A stretch of DNA of 64,000 bases, taken from assembly GCF_900107395.1 (NCBI RefSeq), contig NZ_FNPW01000008.1, positions 186,001 through 250,000 on the forward strand, written 5' to 3'. This stretch comes from Pseudomonas sp. NFIX28 (GTDB taxonomy: Bacteria > Pseudomonadota > Gammaproteobacteria > Pseudomonadales > Pseudomonadaceae). Below are positions 1 through 8,083 of the stretch, piece by piece. The notes below the pieces were generated by a model. It did not search any database, was not told where the DNA came from, and saw only the letters and a program-made list of their open reading frames with translations. The position numbers and the translations under genes were made by a program. The stretch's first letter is position 1. Each line of letters opens with the position of its first letter.

Positions 1-1894
1 GGGCCTTGAGCAGGGCGACGGTCGGAGCGTCCAGTCGATCGCTGCGGCGTGGCGTCGGTCCGCCTGACTTGAGCAGCGTGGCGATGCTCTGCAGGTAGTG
101 CCCGCGTTCCACGGCCAGGGCGCCGGTCGCCGCACCCAGGCTGGCGCGCAGTTGCAGCAGTTCGTCGCCCAGGTCGAGCCCGAGCAGGCCGTTGTCCCAG
201 TGCTGGCGGCGTTCCTGGGGCAGGCTTTCGGAATAGCGCGCCAGGCGGATCAGGCGGTCGGCCATGCGCCCGCCGAACCAGCTCTCGGCTTGCTCCAGCG
301 GGCGCGAGGTGAGTTGCGCCAGGTCGAACAGCGAGGCACGGAACATCCGCCGATAGTGATGTTCGCCGGGGTTGAGGCTGACCAGGCGGAACACCAGGAC
401 CGCGATGCCGACGCCAACCAGGGTGGCCATGGCCTTGTTGAGGAAGTTGGCCAGATCGTAGGTCATCAGGTTGCCGGGGCCGACGTTGTTGATGAAAAAG
501 ATGCAGAACGCCGAGGCGATCGGCGCCATCCGCGGCTTGCTCATGCACAGCGAGGCGCAAAACAGCGGCACCCCGAGGCCCACGCACAGCAGCGGGAAAC
601 CGTCCCAGCCAGGCAGCAATCCCAGGCCGACGAAGCCGGCGACCGGCACCGACAGGGCGATGCCCTTGAGAAAGTTGAAGCTGGAGGAGGAAGGGTTTTC
701 CCGGCCGGCGAACAGGCTCAGCACCACCCCGCAGATCGATACCGCGCCCAGGCCGGAAGGCCAGGCCGAGAGTACCCAGAAGCCGGCCACGGCGAGAAAC
801 GCCAGGGCGCTGCGCAGGCCGCCGAGAATGCCTTGCTCGATATCTCGGTGCCAGGACAGGGCGCCAGGCGCGCCATGGGGCACTCGGGCTTGCTCGACGG
901 CCTGCAGGGTTTGCGCACTGCGTTCGAGCAGCACCGGCACTTGTGCCAGTTGCATCAGGCACAGATGCGCGTCCTGCGACAGGCTGCGGTCCTGCAGCGC
1001 CTCTTGAAGGCTTGCCGAGACTTGGGCGATGTCTTGCTCGTGGTTGTGTTCCAGGGCCCTGGCCAGCTGTTCGATCAGGGGAGCCACGCTGGCATTCGCC
1101 GCGCTGTCGAGCATCAGTCGCTGACGGGCCACGCCACGGGCGGCGCGCAGCAGGCTCAGCAAGTCGCGGCTGAGGACGCGCAGGGCTTGGGAGCGTCGAC
1201 GGCCCTGAGGGCCTTCGAACCAGGCGTGATCGCGCTGGGCATCGACCGCCACCAGCTTGCCGAGGGCTTCCAGCAGCCCCTTGCGCTGGTCCTGGCCGAT
1301 CAGTTCGGAGGCCGCGGCACGCATGCCGGCTTGCCAGGCGAACTTGCCCTGGGTGGCCAACGCCTGTTCGACCCGGCGCGGCCAGAGCACGGTGCTGGCG
1401 ATCGCCGCGCAGATGATCCCCAGGCTGATTTCCGAACAGCGGGCCACGGCCTGGTCAAACACCAGCAGCGGATGTGCGGTGGCGGGCAGGGCGATGATCG
1501 CCGCGGTGTAGCCGGCCAGGACGAAGCCATAGGAAGCATGATTGCGCAGCAGCGAGGCGCCGGTGGTGCAGAAGGCCAGCCACAGCGCCATCGCCAGCAG
1601 AAACAGCAGGGGCGCCTGGCCGAACAGGCCGATCAACACGATCGAAGCCACGGCCCCGCTAAAGGTGCCGAGCAGGCGGAAGGCACCCTTGGCCAGGACC
1701 ATGCCGCTGCTGGGCTGGCTGACGATGAATACCGTGGTCAGGGCCCATTGCGGCTGCTCGAGGTTGAAGCGAAAGGCCAGGTACAAGGCAATGCCCCCGG
1801 CGATCATGTTCCTGATGGCGAACAGCACGTCGTTGCGGCTGGGAGCCAGGACGGCCAGCCAGAAGTCGGGAATTCGCAGGGCGAGGCTTTTCAT
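1..1894 (-). CDS. FUSC family inner-membrane protein (aromatic acid / toxic compound exporter type), partial
   Basis: Reading runs from an ATG at 1894 off the left edge with no stop, so about 631 residues are visible and the C-terminus is missing. The N-terminal third has several hydrophobic helices, beginning near residue 25 (NMIAGGIALYLAF), then a soluble stretch, then a second helical block (SALAFLAVAGFWVLSAW). This two-block layout is typical of FUSC / AaeB-like proteins, which are linked to efflux of aromatic acids. No clear ribosome site precedes the ATG (GTGTCGTACAA), and no other in-frame start lies nearby. A terminator separates it from mlaA upstream. The substrate is unknown. The long open frame on the opposite strand here is an antisense shadow. 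Confidence 0.8.
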   Translation of the reverse strand, partial: MKSLALRIPDFWLAVLAPSRNDVLFAIRNMIAGGIALYLAFRFNLEQPQWALTTVFIVSQPSSGMVLAKGAFRLLGTFSGAVASIVLIGLFGQAPLLFLLAMALWLAFCTTGASLLRNHASYGFVLAGYTAAIIALPATAHPLLVFDQAVARCSEISLGIICAAIASTVLWPRRVEQALATQGKFAWQAGMRAAASELIGQDQRKGLLEALGKLVAVDAQRDHAWFEGPQGRRRSQALRVLSRDLLSLLRAARGVARQRLMLDSAANASVAPLIEQLARALEHNHEQDIAQVSASLQEALQDRSLSQDAHLCLMQLAQVPVLLERSAQTLQAVEQARVPHGAPGALSWHRDIEQGILGGLRSALAFLAVAGFWVLSAWPSGLGAVSICGVVLSLFAGRENPSSSSFNFLKGIALSVPVAGFVGLGLLPGWDGFPLLCVGLGVPLFCASLCMSKPRMAPIASAFCIFFINNVGPGNLMTYDLANFLNKAMATLVGVGIAVLVFRLVSLNPGEHHYRRMFRASLFDLAQLTSRPLEQAESWFGGRMADRLIRLARYSESLPQERRQHWDNGLLGLDLGDELLQLRASLGAATGALAVERGHYLQSIATLLKSGGPTPRRSDRLDAPTVALLKA

Positions 1895-2016
1895 TTGTAC
1901 GACACATAGATAGCTAGCTAATGATTGGCATCGTATCTACTTGATTGGAAAATTCCAATGCGGATTTTTCCGGGGCTGGAGAAGGTACAGGTGATGAGGG
2001 GAGGGCGAAGAAAGGG

Positions 2017-2040
2017 GCCCTGCGCGGATGGCAGGGCCCT
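2017..2040 (-). terminator. Probable terminator after mlaA
   Basis: An inverted repeat (GGGCCCTGC, 6-base loop, GCAGGGCCC) ends 8 bases beyond the mlaA stop. On the minus strand it is followed by a short pyrimidine run (CCTTTCTT). Confidence 0.6.
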
Positions 2041-2047
2041 GGAGGGG

Positions 2048-2836
2048 TCACTCGGCGATTTGCAGCTTGCGCGCTTCGGTGTAGACGTAGCGGACCTTCT
2101 CGTATTCGAACGGCGAGTCCAGCTGGCCGTAGCGGAAGCTGGTCTGGTAGCGCGAGTCGATGGCACGCAGGATCACGACTTCCGGATGGTTCGAGCTGAC
2201 CTCGGAAACATTGAGGAAGTTGATCGCCGACTCGGCGGTGTAATCCACGGCCAGCCCGGCGGTGTCGCGAATGTTCGAGGGGCCGAGGATCGGCAGCACG
2301 AAATAGGCGCCGCCCGGCACACCGTAGAAGCCCAGGGTCTGGCCGAAGTCTTCGTTCTGGCGAGGCAGGCCCATGCGGGTGGCCGGGTCCCAGAGGCCGC
2401 CGATACCGAGGGTGGTATTGACCAGCAGGCGGGCGGTGGTGTTCATCGAGCGCTGGCCCTTGAACTGCAGCAGGCTGTTGAGCAGGTTCGGCACGTCGCC
2501 CAGGTTGTTGAAGAAATTGCTCACGCCGGTGCGCAGGAAGCTCGGGGTGATGTAGCGGTAGCCGTCGACCACTGGCAGGAACACCCACTGATCGAAGCGG
2601 TAGTTGAAGTGGTACACCCGGCGGTTCCACGACTCCAGCGGGTCATAGACGTTCAGCGCGTTGAGGGTCGAGCGCTCGAACTCGCGCTGGTCCAGGCCCG
2701 GGTTGAACTTGAGCTGCGTGAGCGGTTGGGTGAAGCCGTCCTGGTCCGCGGTGGCGGGGGTAGCGGCCTTGCCGTCATCGGCATGGGCATAGCCTGCGCA
2801 GGACAAGGCAGCGATGAGCAGGAGATGTTTAGCCAC
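2048..2836 (-). CDS. mlaA: MlaA/VacJ family outer-membrane lipid-asymmetry protein
   Basis: 262 residues. MlaA sits in the outer membrane and removes phospholipids from its outer leaflet, passing them to the periplasmic MlaC shuttle. The family core is visible: YDPLESWNRRVYHFNY near residue 65, then FNNLGDVPNLLNSLLQ and TTLGIGGLWDPA. I chose the GTG at 2836 because it overlaps the stop of the upstream hydrolase (GTGGCTAA, 8-base overlap) and gives a clean signal peptide (AKHLLLIAALSCAGYAHA). Longer in-frame versions read into the hydrolase gene and lack a signal peptide. The lipobox is weak (ALSC), with a possible signal peptidase I site (AHA/DD), so lipidation is uncertain. The two genes are probably co-translated. 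Confidence 0.9.
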   Translation of the reverse strand: MAKHLLLIAALSCAGYAHADDGKAATPATADQDGFTQPLTQLKFNPGLDQREFERSTLNALNVYDPLESWNRRVYHFNYRFDQWVFLPVVDGYRYITPSFLRTGVSNFFNNLGDVPNLLNSLLQFKGQRSMNTTARLLVNTTLGIGGLWDPATRMGLPRQNEDFGQTLGFYGVPGGAYFVLPILGPSNIRDTAGLAVDYTAESAINFLNVSEVSSNHPEVVILRAIDSRYQTSFRYGQLDSPFEYEKVRYVYTEARKLQIAE

Positions 2837-4127
2837 GGAAGAACTCCAGCATGGCGTCGCTGTTGACGCGGTAGTTGAGGTTGCCGCAATGGCCGCCATG
2901 GGGGTAGACCGTCAGCCGGTCGCCAAAAGTCTTGCGCAAGAAACCCAGGTCGCCCGGGCCGAGGATGACGTCGTCGGCGTTGTGCATCACGGCGATTTTC
3001 GGGCTGTCCTGCAGGTAATCCTTGAGTGCATACAGGCTCACCTGGTCGATCAGCTGCAGCACGCTGCCGCCGTCGGTGCGGGCGCGCCACATCGGGATCA
3101 CCTGCTCGGTGAGGTAGCAGTCGAAGTCGCATTGCAGGGCACGCTTGAGGAATGGCGTGAGGCTGGTGCCTTCGCTGATCGGGTACTTGGGGGGCGTGAT
3201 CAGGCCGCGACGGTTGATCAGGTCCGAGGTGAAGGCGATGTCGGCGGCGGCGAAACGGAACGAGGTGCCGATCAGCATCGCCATCTGCTCGTTGCTCAGG
3301 TGCTGCTTGGACTGCTGGAAGTCGTAGAGCAGGGCGTCGTTGAGATCGATGTAGCCCTTCTGCTGGAAGTAGCGGGTCAGCTTGTTCAGCACCAGTTCGT
3401 AGAAGGTGGTGCTGTTATTGATGCCCTTGACCTCGGTCTGCACCAGCTTGTCGAGGTTGGTGACGGAGGTGTAGAGGTTGACCGGCGGGTTGAGCAGCAA
3501 AACTTTCTTGAAGTTGAAGCTGCGCCGGGTTTCGTCCAGCTTGCTGACGAAGGCCGCGTCCAGGGCGCCGAGGCTGTAGCCGGTGAGGTAGAAGTCGGTG
3601 ACTGGCAGTTTCGGGTTCTGCGCGCGCACCGCCTGCATCACGCGGTACATGTCTTCGGCGTCTTCCTGGGTCACGCCTGGCGTGGCGAACCGCGAGGCGG
3701 CACTGATGAAGTCGAAGCTGGTGGGCGAGGACAGCTGCACCACGTGATAGCCAGCCTGGTAATAGAGCTTCTTCAGGTATTCGTTGAGGCTGCTGTCATA
3801 GCGCGCGCCGGTGCCGGCGATAAGGAAGATCAGCGGTGCGGCTTGGCTTTGCTCGGCGATGCGGTAGGTGAGTTTCTTCACCGCCCAGAAGTTGTCCGGC
3901 AAGGTGAACTCGCGCTCGGGGCGCAAGGTCAGGCTGCGGTCCGACTGATTGATGTCGTCATCACTGGGTAGCTTCGGTCGCAGGTCCGGTGGCGTGGTGG
4001 CAATGGTCGCCTCGAACGGATTGGTCAAGGGGTAGCCATAGCTGGCGGCATCGATGTCGGCCGACAGAGCGGACGCACTCGAGATAAGGCCGCCAAACAA
4101 GGCAGCGAAGCGCAAGGAGCGGAGCAT
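2829..4127 (-). CDS. Secreted alpha/beta-hydrolase-fold protein upstream of mlaA
   Basis: 432 residues with a signal peptide (about residues 1-23). The alpha/beta hydrolase signature is readable: an oxyanion-type strand LIFLIAGTGA near residue 99, the nucleophile elbow GYSLGA with Ser185, an acid around Asp385/386 (HNADDVI), and a histidine near residue 413 (GGHCGN). This predicts a periplasmic or surface serine hydrolase, such as a lipase or esterase. Its translation end overlaps the mlaA start by 8 bases, so the pair is an operon and a role in envelope lipid handling is a reasonable inference. I saw no protein-kinase motifs. The substrate is unknown. Confidence 0.75.
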   Translation of the reverse strand: MLRSLRFAALFGGLISSASALSADIDAASYGYPLTNPFEATIATTPPDLRPKLPSDDDINQSDRSLTLRPEREFTLPDNFWAVKKLTYRIAEQSQAAPLIFLIAGTGARYDSSLNEYLKKLYYQAGYHVVQLSSPTSFDFISAASRFATPGVTQEDAEDMYRVMQAVRAQNPKLPVTDFYLTGYSLGALDAAFVSKLDETRRSFNFKKVLLLNPPVNLYTSVTNLDKLVQTEVKGINNSTTFYELVLNKLTRYFQQKGYIDLNDALLYDFQQSKQHLSNEQMAMLIGTSFRFAAADIAFTSDLINRRGLITPPKYPISEGTSLTPFLKRALQCDFDCYLTEQVIPMWRARTDGGSVLQLIDQVSLYALKDYLQDSPKIAVMHNADDVILGPGDLGFLRKTFGDRLTVYPHGGHCGNLNYRVNSDAMLEFFRG

Positions 4128-4367
4128 GACTAAATCCCTTAGAGGAAGGTGCCGAGTGAAGTTCGCAGCCTATGACCACCAGCTTGCTGACGAAGTGCCA
4201 TGGCCCGGCGTAAAAAACGCTCAGGGCAGGGCAAAGCCGGATCGGTGGCAACAGTTGCCAGACGATACACTTTGCCGCTGTTTGCTGAACAGATATCTGT
4301 GTAACAAGCTTGCTTACCGGCCTCGGGCGATTATGCTGGGCGCCGTTTTCGCTTATCGGAGTGCTTC

Positions 4368-4739
4368 ATGTCCCGCCGTCTTCCCGTGATTCTGCTGCTT
4401 GTTGTCCTGCCGCTGTGGCTGGCCGCCAGTTATGGCCTGCGCTATGGCTTCATGGAGGACGCTCGTTGGGTCGGTGTCTGCGTCGACGAGGCAGGCCGCT
4501 GGGAGTGCCAGGCACGTTCCAGCCTGGGGCTGCTGATCCACTTCAAGGTCATGGGCTGGACGGCGCTGGCGACGGCTCTGATTGCCTTTGTGGTTCCAGG
4601 CCGTGCCGGCTGGGGGCTGGCGGTGCTGGCGCTGTTGTTCGGCATTCCAGCGTTGGCGCTCTACAACACCAGCCTGGCGGTGTTCGCCATTGTGATCGGC
4701 GCCTTGCGGCTGGTGCGGGCGCCGCGTGCGGTGGTGTAG
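4368..4739 (+). CDS. Small integral membrane protein, function unknown
   Basis: 123 residues with about four hydrophobic segments: an N-terminal one (LPVILLLVVLPLWLAA), one near residue 65, one near residue 85 and a last one near residue 105. A short Cys-containing loop (CVDEAGRWEC) follows the first segment and probably faces the periplasm. The reading frame starts 240 bases from the divergent hydrolase. Its TAG stop lies inside the first arm of a REP element. I do not recognise the family. Confidence 0.65.
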   Translation: MSRRLPVILLLVVLPLWLAASYGLRYGFMEDARWVGVCVDEAGRWECQARSSLGLLIHFKVMGWTALATALIAFVVPGRAGWGLAVLALLFGIPALALYNTSLAVFAIVIGALRLVRAPRAVV

Positions 4740-4824
4740 GAGCGAAGCTTGCTCGCGATGAACGATGACGCGGTATTGCTAATACACCGCGGCGCCGCCA
4801 TCGCGGGCAAGCCTCGCTCCTACG
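4736..4824. repeat. REP doublet (inverted pair)
   Basis: Begins GTAGGAGCGAAGCTTGCTCGCGA and ends with the inverse CGCGGGCAAGCCTCGCTCCTAC. This is the imperfect inverted pair typical of Pseudomonas REP elements. It lies between convergent genes and supplies the stop codon of the upstream one. A second such pair is at 47024-47112. Confidence 0.85.
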
Positions 4825-4832
4825 GGGTCTGA

Positions 4833-6386
4833 TCAGGCTTTGCGAGCCCGCAAGCTGCGCCACAGTGCGGCGACCATCAGCACGTTGACCAGGGCCCAGC
4901 CCCAGGCCTGCTGGTTTTCCAGGCCTTCACGGTAGAGCTGGGGAGCAATGCCGGCGCCGATGATAAAGGTCAGCAGGGCGATTTCGCGACGTGGCACCCG
5001 CACCGGACGGCACAGGTAGACCAGCGCCGGCAGGAGCAGGGCCGCGCTGGGGAAGCTGCGATAGCGCGGGTCGAACACCAGCTCCAGCATCATCACCGCG
5101 GCGGCGAAACCAATGGCGGCGAGCAGCCACCCGGCATGTTTTTCCAGGCGATCGAAAGCGCGCTGGCGCCAGCCGGTGTGATTGTTCAGGCTCAGCGCCG
5201 CGTGGGCCAGCACCAGCAGGTTCAGGGCCAGCAACAGGGCTGCCCAGAGCCATTCACTGGCAAAGCGGCTGGTGACTCGCGCCAGCTCGCCCCAGGCGCC
5301 GATGGAGCAGGCGGCGAGGGCGCCGAGCAACGGCAGGACCAAGGCCGCGCGAGTGCTGCGGACGCGGCCGCCGAGGAGCAGCGTGGCGACAAAAATCACC
5401 CCGCCCACGCTCAGCCAGAATGGCCAGTACGGCAGGTTCGACACGGGCCCGGCGAGCACGCCCTTGTCTTGGCGATCGGCATCGAACAAGCCCCAGTAAC
5501 CGCCGACTGCACCTTCGCTGGCGCGTTTCCACGGCTGGTCGAACGCTTCGATCAGGTTGTAATGCCAGCCATTGTGCTCAGCCATGACCACAAAACCACG
5601 GATGAACTTGGCCTCGTTGACCCGGCTCGGCAGGGCGGTTTCGCGCTGGCGGCCTTCGCTGGGCCAGCCGGTCTCGCCGATCATCACGTCCTTGGGCGCG
5701 AACTTGTTGCCGAACACCTGGCGCACCTGTGCCACGTGGTTCAGCGCGGCATCGATGTTCGATGGATCGTCTTCCCAATAAGGCAGCAGGTGGATGGTCA
5801 GGAAGTCCACCGCCGGTGCGATTTCCGGATGCTTGAGCCAGAACTCCCAGACGTCGGCGTAGGTGACCGGCTGCTTGACGTTAGCCTTGACCTTGTTGAT
5901 CAGCCTGGCCAGTTGCGGCCCGGTGACTTCCTTGCGTAGCAGGGCTTCGTTGCCGACGATGACCGAGCTCACAACATCCGGGTTGGCATTGGCCGAGGCG
6001 ATCAGCAGGTCGACCTCTTTTTCGGTGTCTACCGGGTTGCTGTTGACCCAGGCACCGATCATCAGCTTCAGGCCGTGCTTGCGCGCCAGGTCCGGCAAGG
6101 CTTCGAGACCGGTCATGGAATAGGTGCGGATGCATTCGAAGCGTGTCGCCAGCAGCGCCAGGTCGGCGTCCATGCGCTCCGGGCGCAGTTTGAACGGCTG
6201 GTCGAAGGGCGACTGGTCCTTGTCGAACGGGGTGTAGGACGCGCATTGCAGCTTGTGACTGGCGCTGGCGACATCCGGCAGCACCACCGGTTGGCCAAGG
6301 CCGTACCAGAAGCCGCAGAGGGCGAAGAGCCCCAGCAGGCAGGCGAATAGATAAGGCAGGAGCGGGAAGCGGGCAATCGAGGGCAT
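4833..6386 (-). CDS. GH17 family membrane-bound beta-glucan glucosyltransferase / glucanase
   Basis: 517 residues. An N-terminal membrane anchor (about residues 7-30) is followed by a GH17 catalytic domain (about 40-310), then about seven hydrophobic helices to the C-terminus. Both GH17 catalytic glutamates are visible: the acid/base in VGNEAL and the nucleophile in GETGWPS. Family members of this build in Pseudomonas and rhizobia act on beta-1,3-glucan and introduce beta-1,6 links during periplasmic or extracellular glucan synthesis (NdvC-like). I chose ATG 6386 because it starts directly before the hydrophobic anchor; a frame extension to 6464 adds unconvincing residues. No second glucan gene lies nearby. 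Exact product linkage is not readable. Confidence 0.85.
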   Translation of the reverse strand: MPSIARFPLLPYLFACLLGLFALCGFWYGLGQPVVLPDVASASHKLQCASYTPFDKDQSPFDQPFKLRPERMDADLALLATRFECIRTYSMTGLEALPDLARKHGLKLMIGAWVNSNPVDTEKEVDLLIASANANPDVVSSVIVGNEALLRKEVTGPQLARLINKVKANVKQPVTYADVWEFWLKHPEIAPAVDFLTIHLLPYWEDDPSNIDAALNHVAQVRQVFGNKFAPKDVMIGETGWPSEGRQRETALPSRVNEAKFIRGFVVMAEHNGWHYNLIEAFDQPWKRASEGAVGGYWGLFDADRQDKGVLAGPVSNLPYWPFWLSVGGVIFVATLLLGGRVRSTRAALVLPLLGALAACSIGAWGELARVTSRFASEWLWAALLLALNLLVLAHAALSLNNHTGWRQRAFDRLEKHAGWLLAAIGFAAAVMMLELVFDPRYRSFPSAALLLPALVYLCRPVRVPRREIALLTFIIGAGIAPQLYREGLENQQAWGWALVNVLMVAALWRSLRARKA

Positions 6387-6727
6387 GGTCAGGCCGTCAG
6401 GAAACAAAGCCGGGCATCTTACCCGGATTTGCCAATGCCCAGGTGGCCTGCATGATTTTGACATGCAAAGTTCGGGCGGGATTGGGCGACTGTTTTAGGC
6501 ATGCCCTGATTACTGGCGAACTGGTGTCGTTGCTGAATGTTTTGAGGTCGCAGTCAGAGCAGGTCGCCTTTGGCGTCAGGTTGATGATCGACGCGTCAGG
6601 GCTCTCATAGGGCAATCGCGCTGATGTTCGAGCAAGTTGGTGGGGCGTGATGAGGGCGCCGTGCACCATAACAACAGGTTGACGCGGCTCGGCATCCGTC
6701 GGGCGCAGCACTTTCGGGGAAGTAACG
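6387..6727. other. Divergent intergenic region between the GH17 gene and betX
   Basis: 341 bases between divergent genes. A 6-base dyad TGCATG...CATGCA at 6449-6467 could be an operator. A purine-rich GGGGAAG precedes the betX start. I see no convincing sigma-70 promoter and no supported small gene. Confidence 0.4.
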
Positions 6728-7579
6728 ATGAAGATGCGACGACTCTTGGGCGCAGGTGCCGGTCTGGTGCTTGCGATCAGTTCCACCCTGGCCAGCGCCG
6801 ACAGCAAAACCCTGAGCATCGGCTATGTCGACGGCTGGTCGGACAGTGTGGCGACCACTTATGTAGCGTCTGAGGTGATCAAGCAGAAACTCGGTTATGA
6901 CGTGAAGCTGCAGGCCGTGGCGACCGGGATCATGTGGCAGGGCGTGGCCACCGGCAAGCTGGACGCCATGCTGTCGGCCTGGCTGCCGGTGACCCACGGC
7001 GAGTACTGGACCAAGAACAAGGACAAGGTGGTCGACTACGGCCCCAACTTCAAGGACGCGAAAATCGGCTTGATCGTGCCGGAGTACGTCAAGGCCAAGA
7101 GCATCGCCGACCTGAAGGATGACACCACCTTCAAGAACAAGATCGTCGGTATCGATGCCGGTTCGGGCGTGATGCTCAAGACCGACCAGGCTATCAAGGA
7201 CTATGGCCTGGACTACAAACTGCAAGCCAGTTCGGGTGCGGCGATGATCGCCGAGCTGACCCGTGCCGAAGAGAAAAAGGAGTCCATCGCGGTCACCGGC
7301 TGGGTGCCGCACTGGATGTTCGCCAAGTGGAAGCTGCGCTTCCTGGACGATCCGAAAGGGGTCTACGGTGCCGCGGAAACCGTCAACAGCATCGGCAGCA
7401 AAGGCCTGGAGAAGAAAGCGCCGGAGGTTGCAGCCTTCCTGAAGAAGTTCCAGTGGGCTTCCAAGGATGAAATCGGCGAGGTGATGCTGGCGATTCAAGA
7501 GGGCGCCAAGCCGGAAGCGGCGGCCAAGGATTGGGTGGCCAAACACCCAGAGCGCGTCGCCGAGTGGACCGCTAACTGA
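6728..7579 (+). CDS. betX: Periplasmic glycine betaine / quaternary-amine binding protein (BetX-like)
   Basis: 283 residues with a signal peptide (about 1-24, cut after LASA). It belongs to the OpuAC substrate-binding family of ABC importers. Tryptophans of the kind that form the cation-pi box are present (DGWSD, IMWQG, SAWLPVTHG, GWVPHW). No permease or ATPase gene is adjacent, so it is an orphan binding protein. In P. aeruginosa, orphan binding proteins (CaiX, CbcX, BetX) feed a shared CbcWV transporter. The next genes there, as here, are a DUF485 protein and an ActP-type symporter, which is the main ground for the betX name. A terminator follows, so it is probably transcribed alone. Confidence 0.8.
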   Translation: MKMRRLLGAGAGLVLAISSTLASADSKTLSIGYVDGWSDSVATTYVASEVIKQKLGYDVKLQAVATGIMWQGVATGKLDAMLSAWLPVTHGEYWTKNKDKVVDYGPNFKDAKIGLIVPEYVKAKSIADLKDDTTFKNKIVGIDAGSGVMLKTDQAIKDYGLDYKLQASSGAAMIAELTRAEEKKESIAVTGWVPHWMFAKWKLRFLDDPKGVYGAAETVNSIGSKGLEKKAPEVAAFLKKFQWASKDEIGEVMLAIQEGAKPEAAAKDWVAKHPERVAEWTAN

Positions 7580-7610
7580 TCGGCGAAGCGTCTGGGTCGC
7601 AGGTCTCAAG

Positions 7611-7641
7611 GCCGTCGGGTGTTCGCACCCGGCGGCTTTTT
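7611..7641 (+). terminator. Rho-independent terminator after betX
   Basis: An 11-base stem with one G-T pair (GCCGTCGGGTG / CACCCGGCGGC) with a TTCG loop is followed by TTTTT. Confidence 0.85.
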
Positions 7642-7771
7642 GGTTTTGGCCGCTGTAGAACTGTCTGTCGCGGGGATGTCGTTCTAATACTAAGGTCGTC
7701 TGGAAGCCGTCCGAGAGCCGCATAGAGTGGACTACGTTCCAACTAAAATCTGTGCTGCGAGGATAAAAACA

Positions 7772-8083
7772 ATGAACGACAGCATTTACCTCTCGATTCA
7801 AAACAGCTCGCGTTTCAAGGAGCTGGTCAGCAAGCGCGAACGATTCGCCTGGATACTTTCGGCAATCATGCTCGGGCTCTATTCGGGCTTCATTCTGCTG
7901 ATCGCCTACGGACCTCATGTACTGGGGGCGCAACTCAGTCCAGGGTCATCGATCACCTGGGGCATTCCCATTGGTGTCGGGCTGATTGTCTCGGCCTTTG
8001 TGCTGACCGGTATCTACGTGCGACGCGCCAATGGCGAATTCGACGACCTGAACAATGCGATTCTCAAGGAGGCTCAGCAATGA
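7772..8083 (+). CDS. yjcH: DUF485 membrane protein, YjcH-like partner of ActP
   Basis: 103 residues with two transmembrane segments (about 25-47 and 65-85) and a charged N-terminus. Proteins of this family are always small and nearly always precede an acetate/cation symporter; their biochemical role is not settled. I chose ATG 7772, preceded by GAGGA, over an upstream in-frame ATG at 7727 that lacks a ribosome site. It overlaps actP by four bases (ATGA), which indicates translational coupling. Confidence 0.85.
   Translation: MNDSIYLSIQNSSRFKELVSKRERFAWILSAIMLGLYSGFILLIAYGPHVLGAQLSPGSSITWGIPIGVGLIVSAFVLTGIYVRRANGEFDDLNNAILKEAQQ

Noticed and set aside
98..1909. A 603-codon open frame on the plus strand
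   Set aside because: It is the antisense of the FUSC gene. Its translation is rich in Gln, Gly, Arg and His with no domain pattern, as expected from GC-rich third positions, whereas the minus frame shows membrane helices.
2829..4127. Protein kinase identity for the gene upstream of mlaA
   Set aside because: No glycine-rich loop, HRD or DFG motif is visible. The GYSLGA nucleophile elbow and downstream Asp and His fit an alpha/beta hydrolase.
4736..4824. CRISPR-like repeat
   Set aside because: There is one inverted pair only, without regularly spaced direct repeats or cas genes. It matches REP elements.
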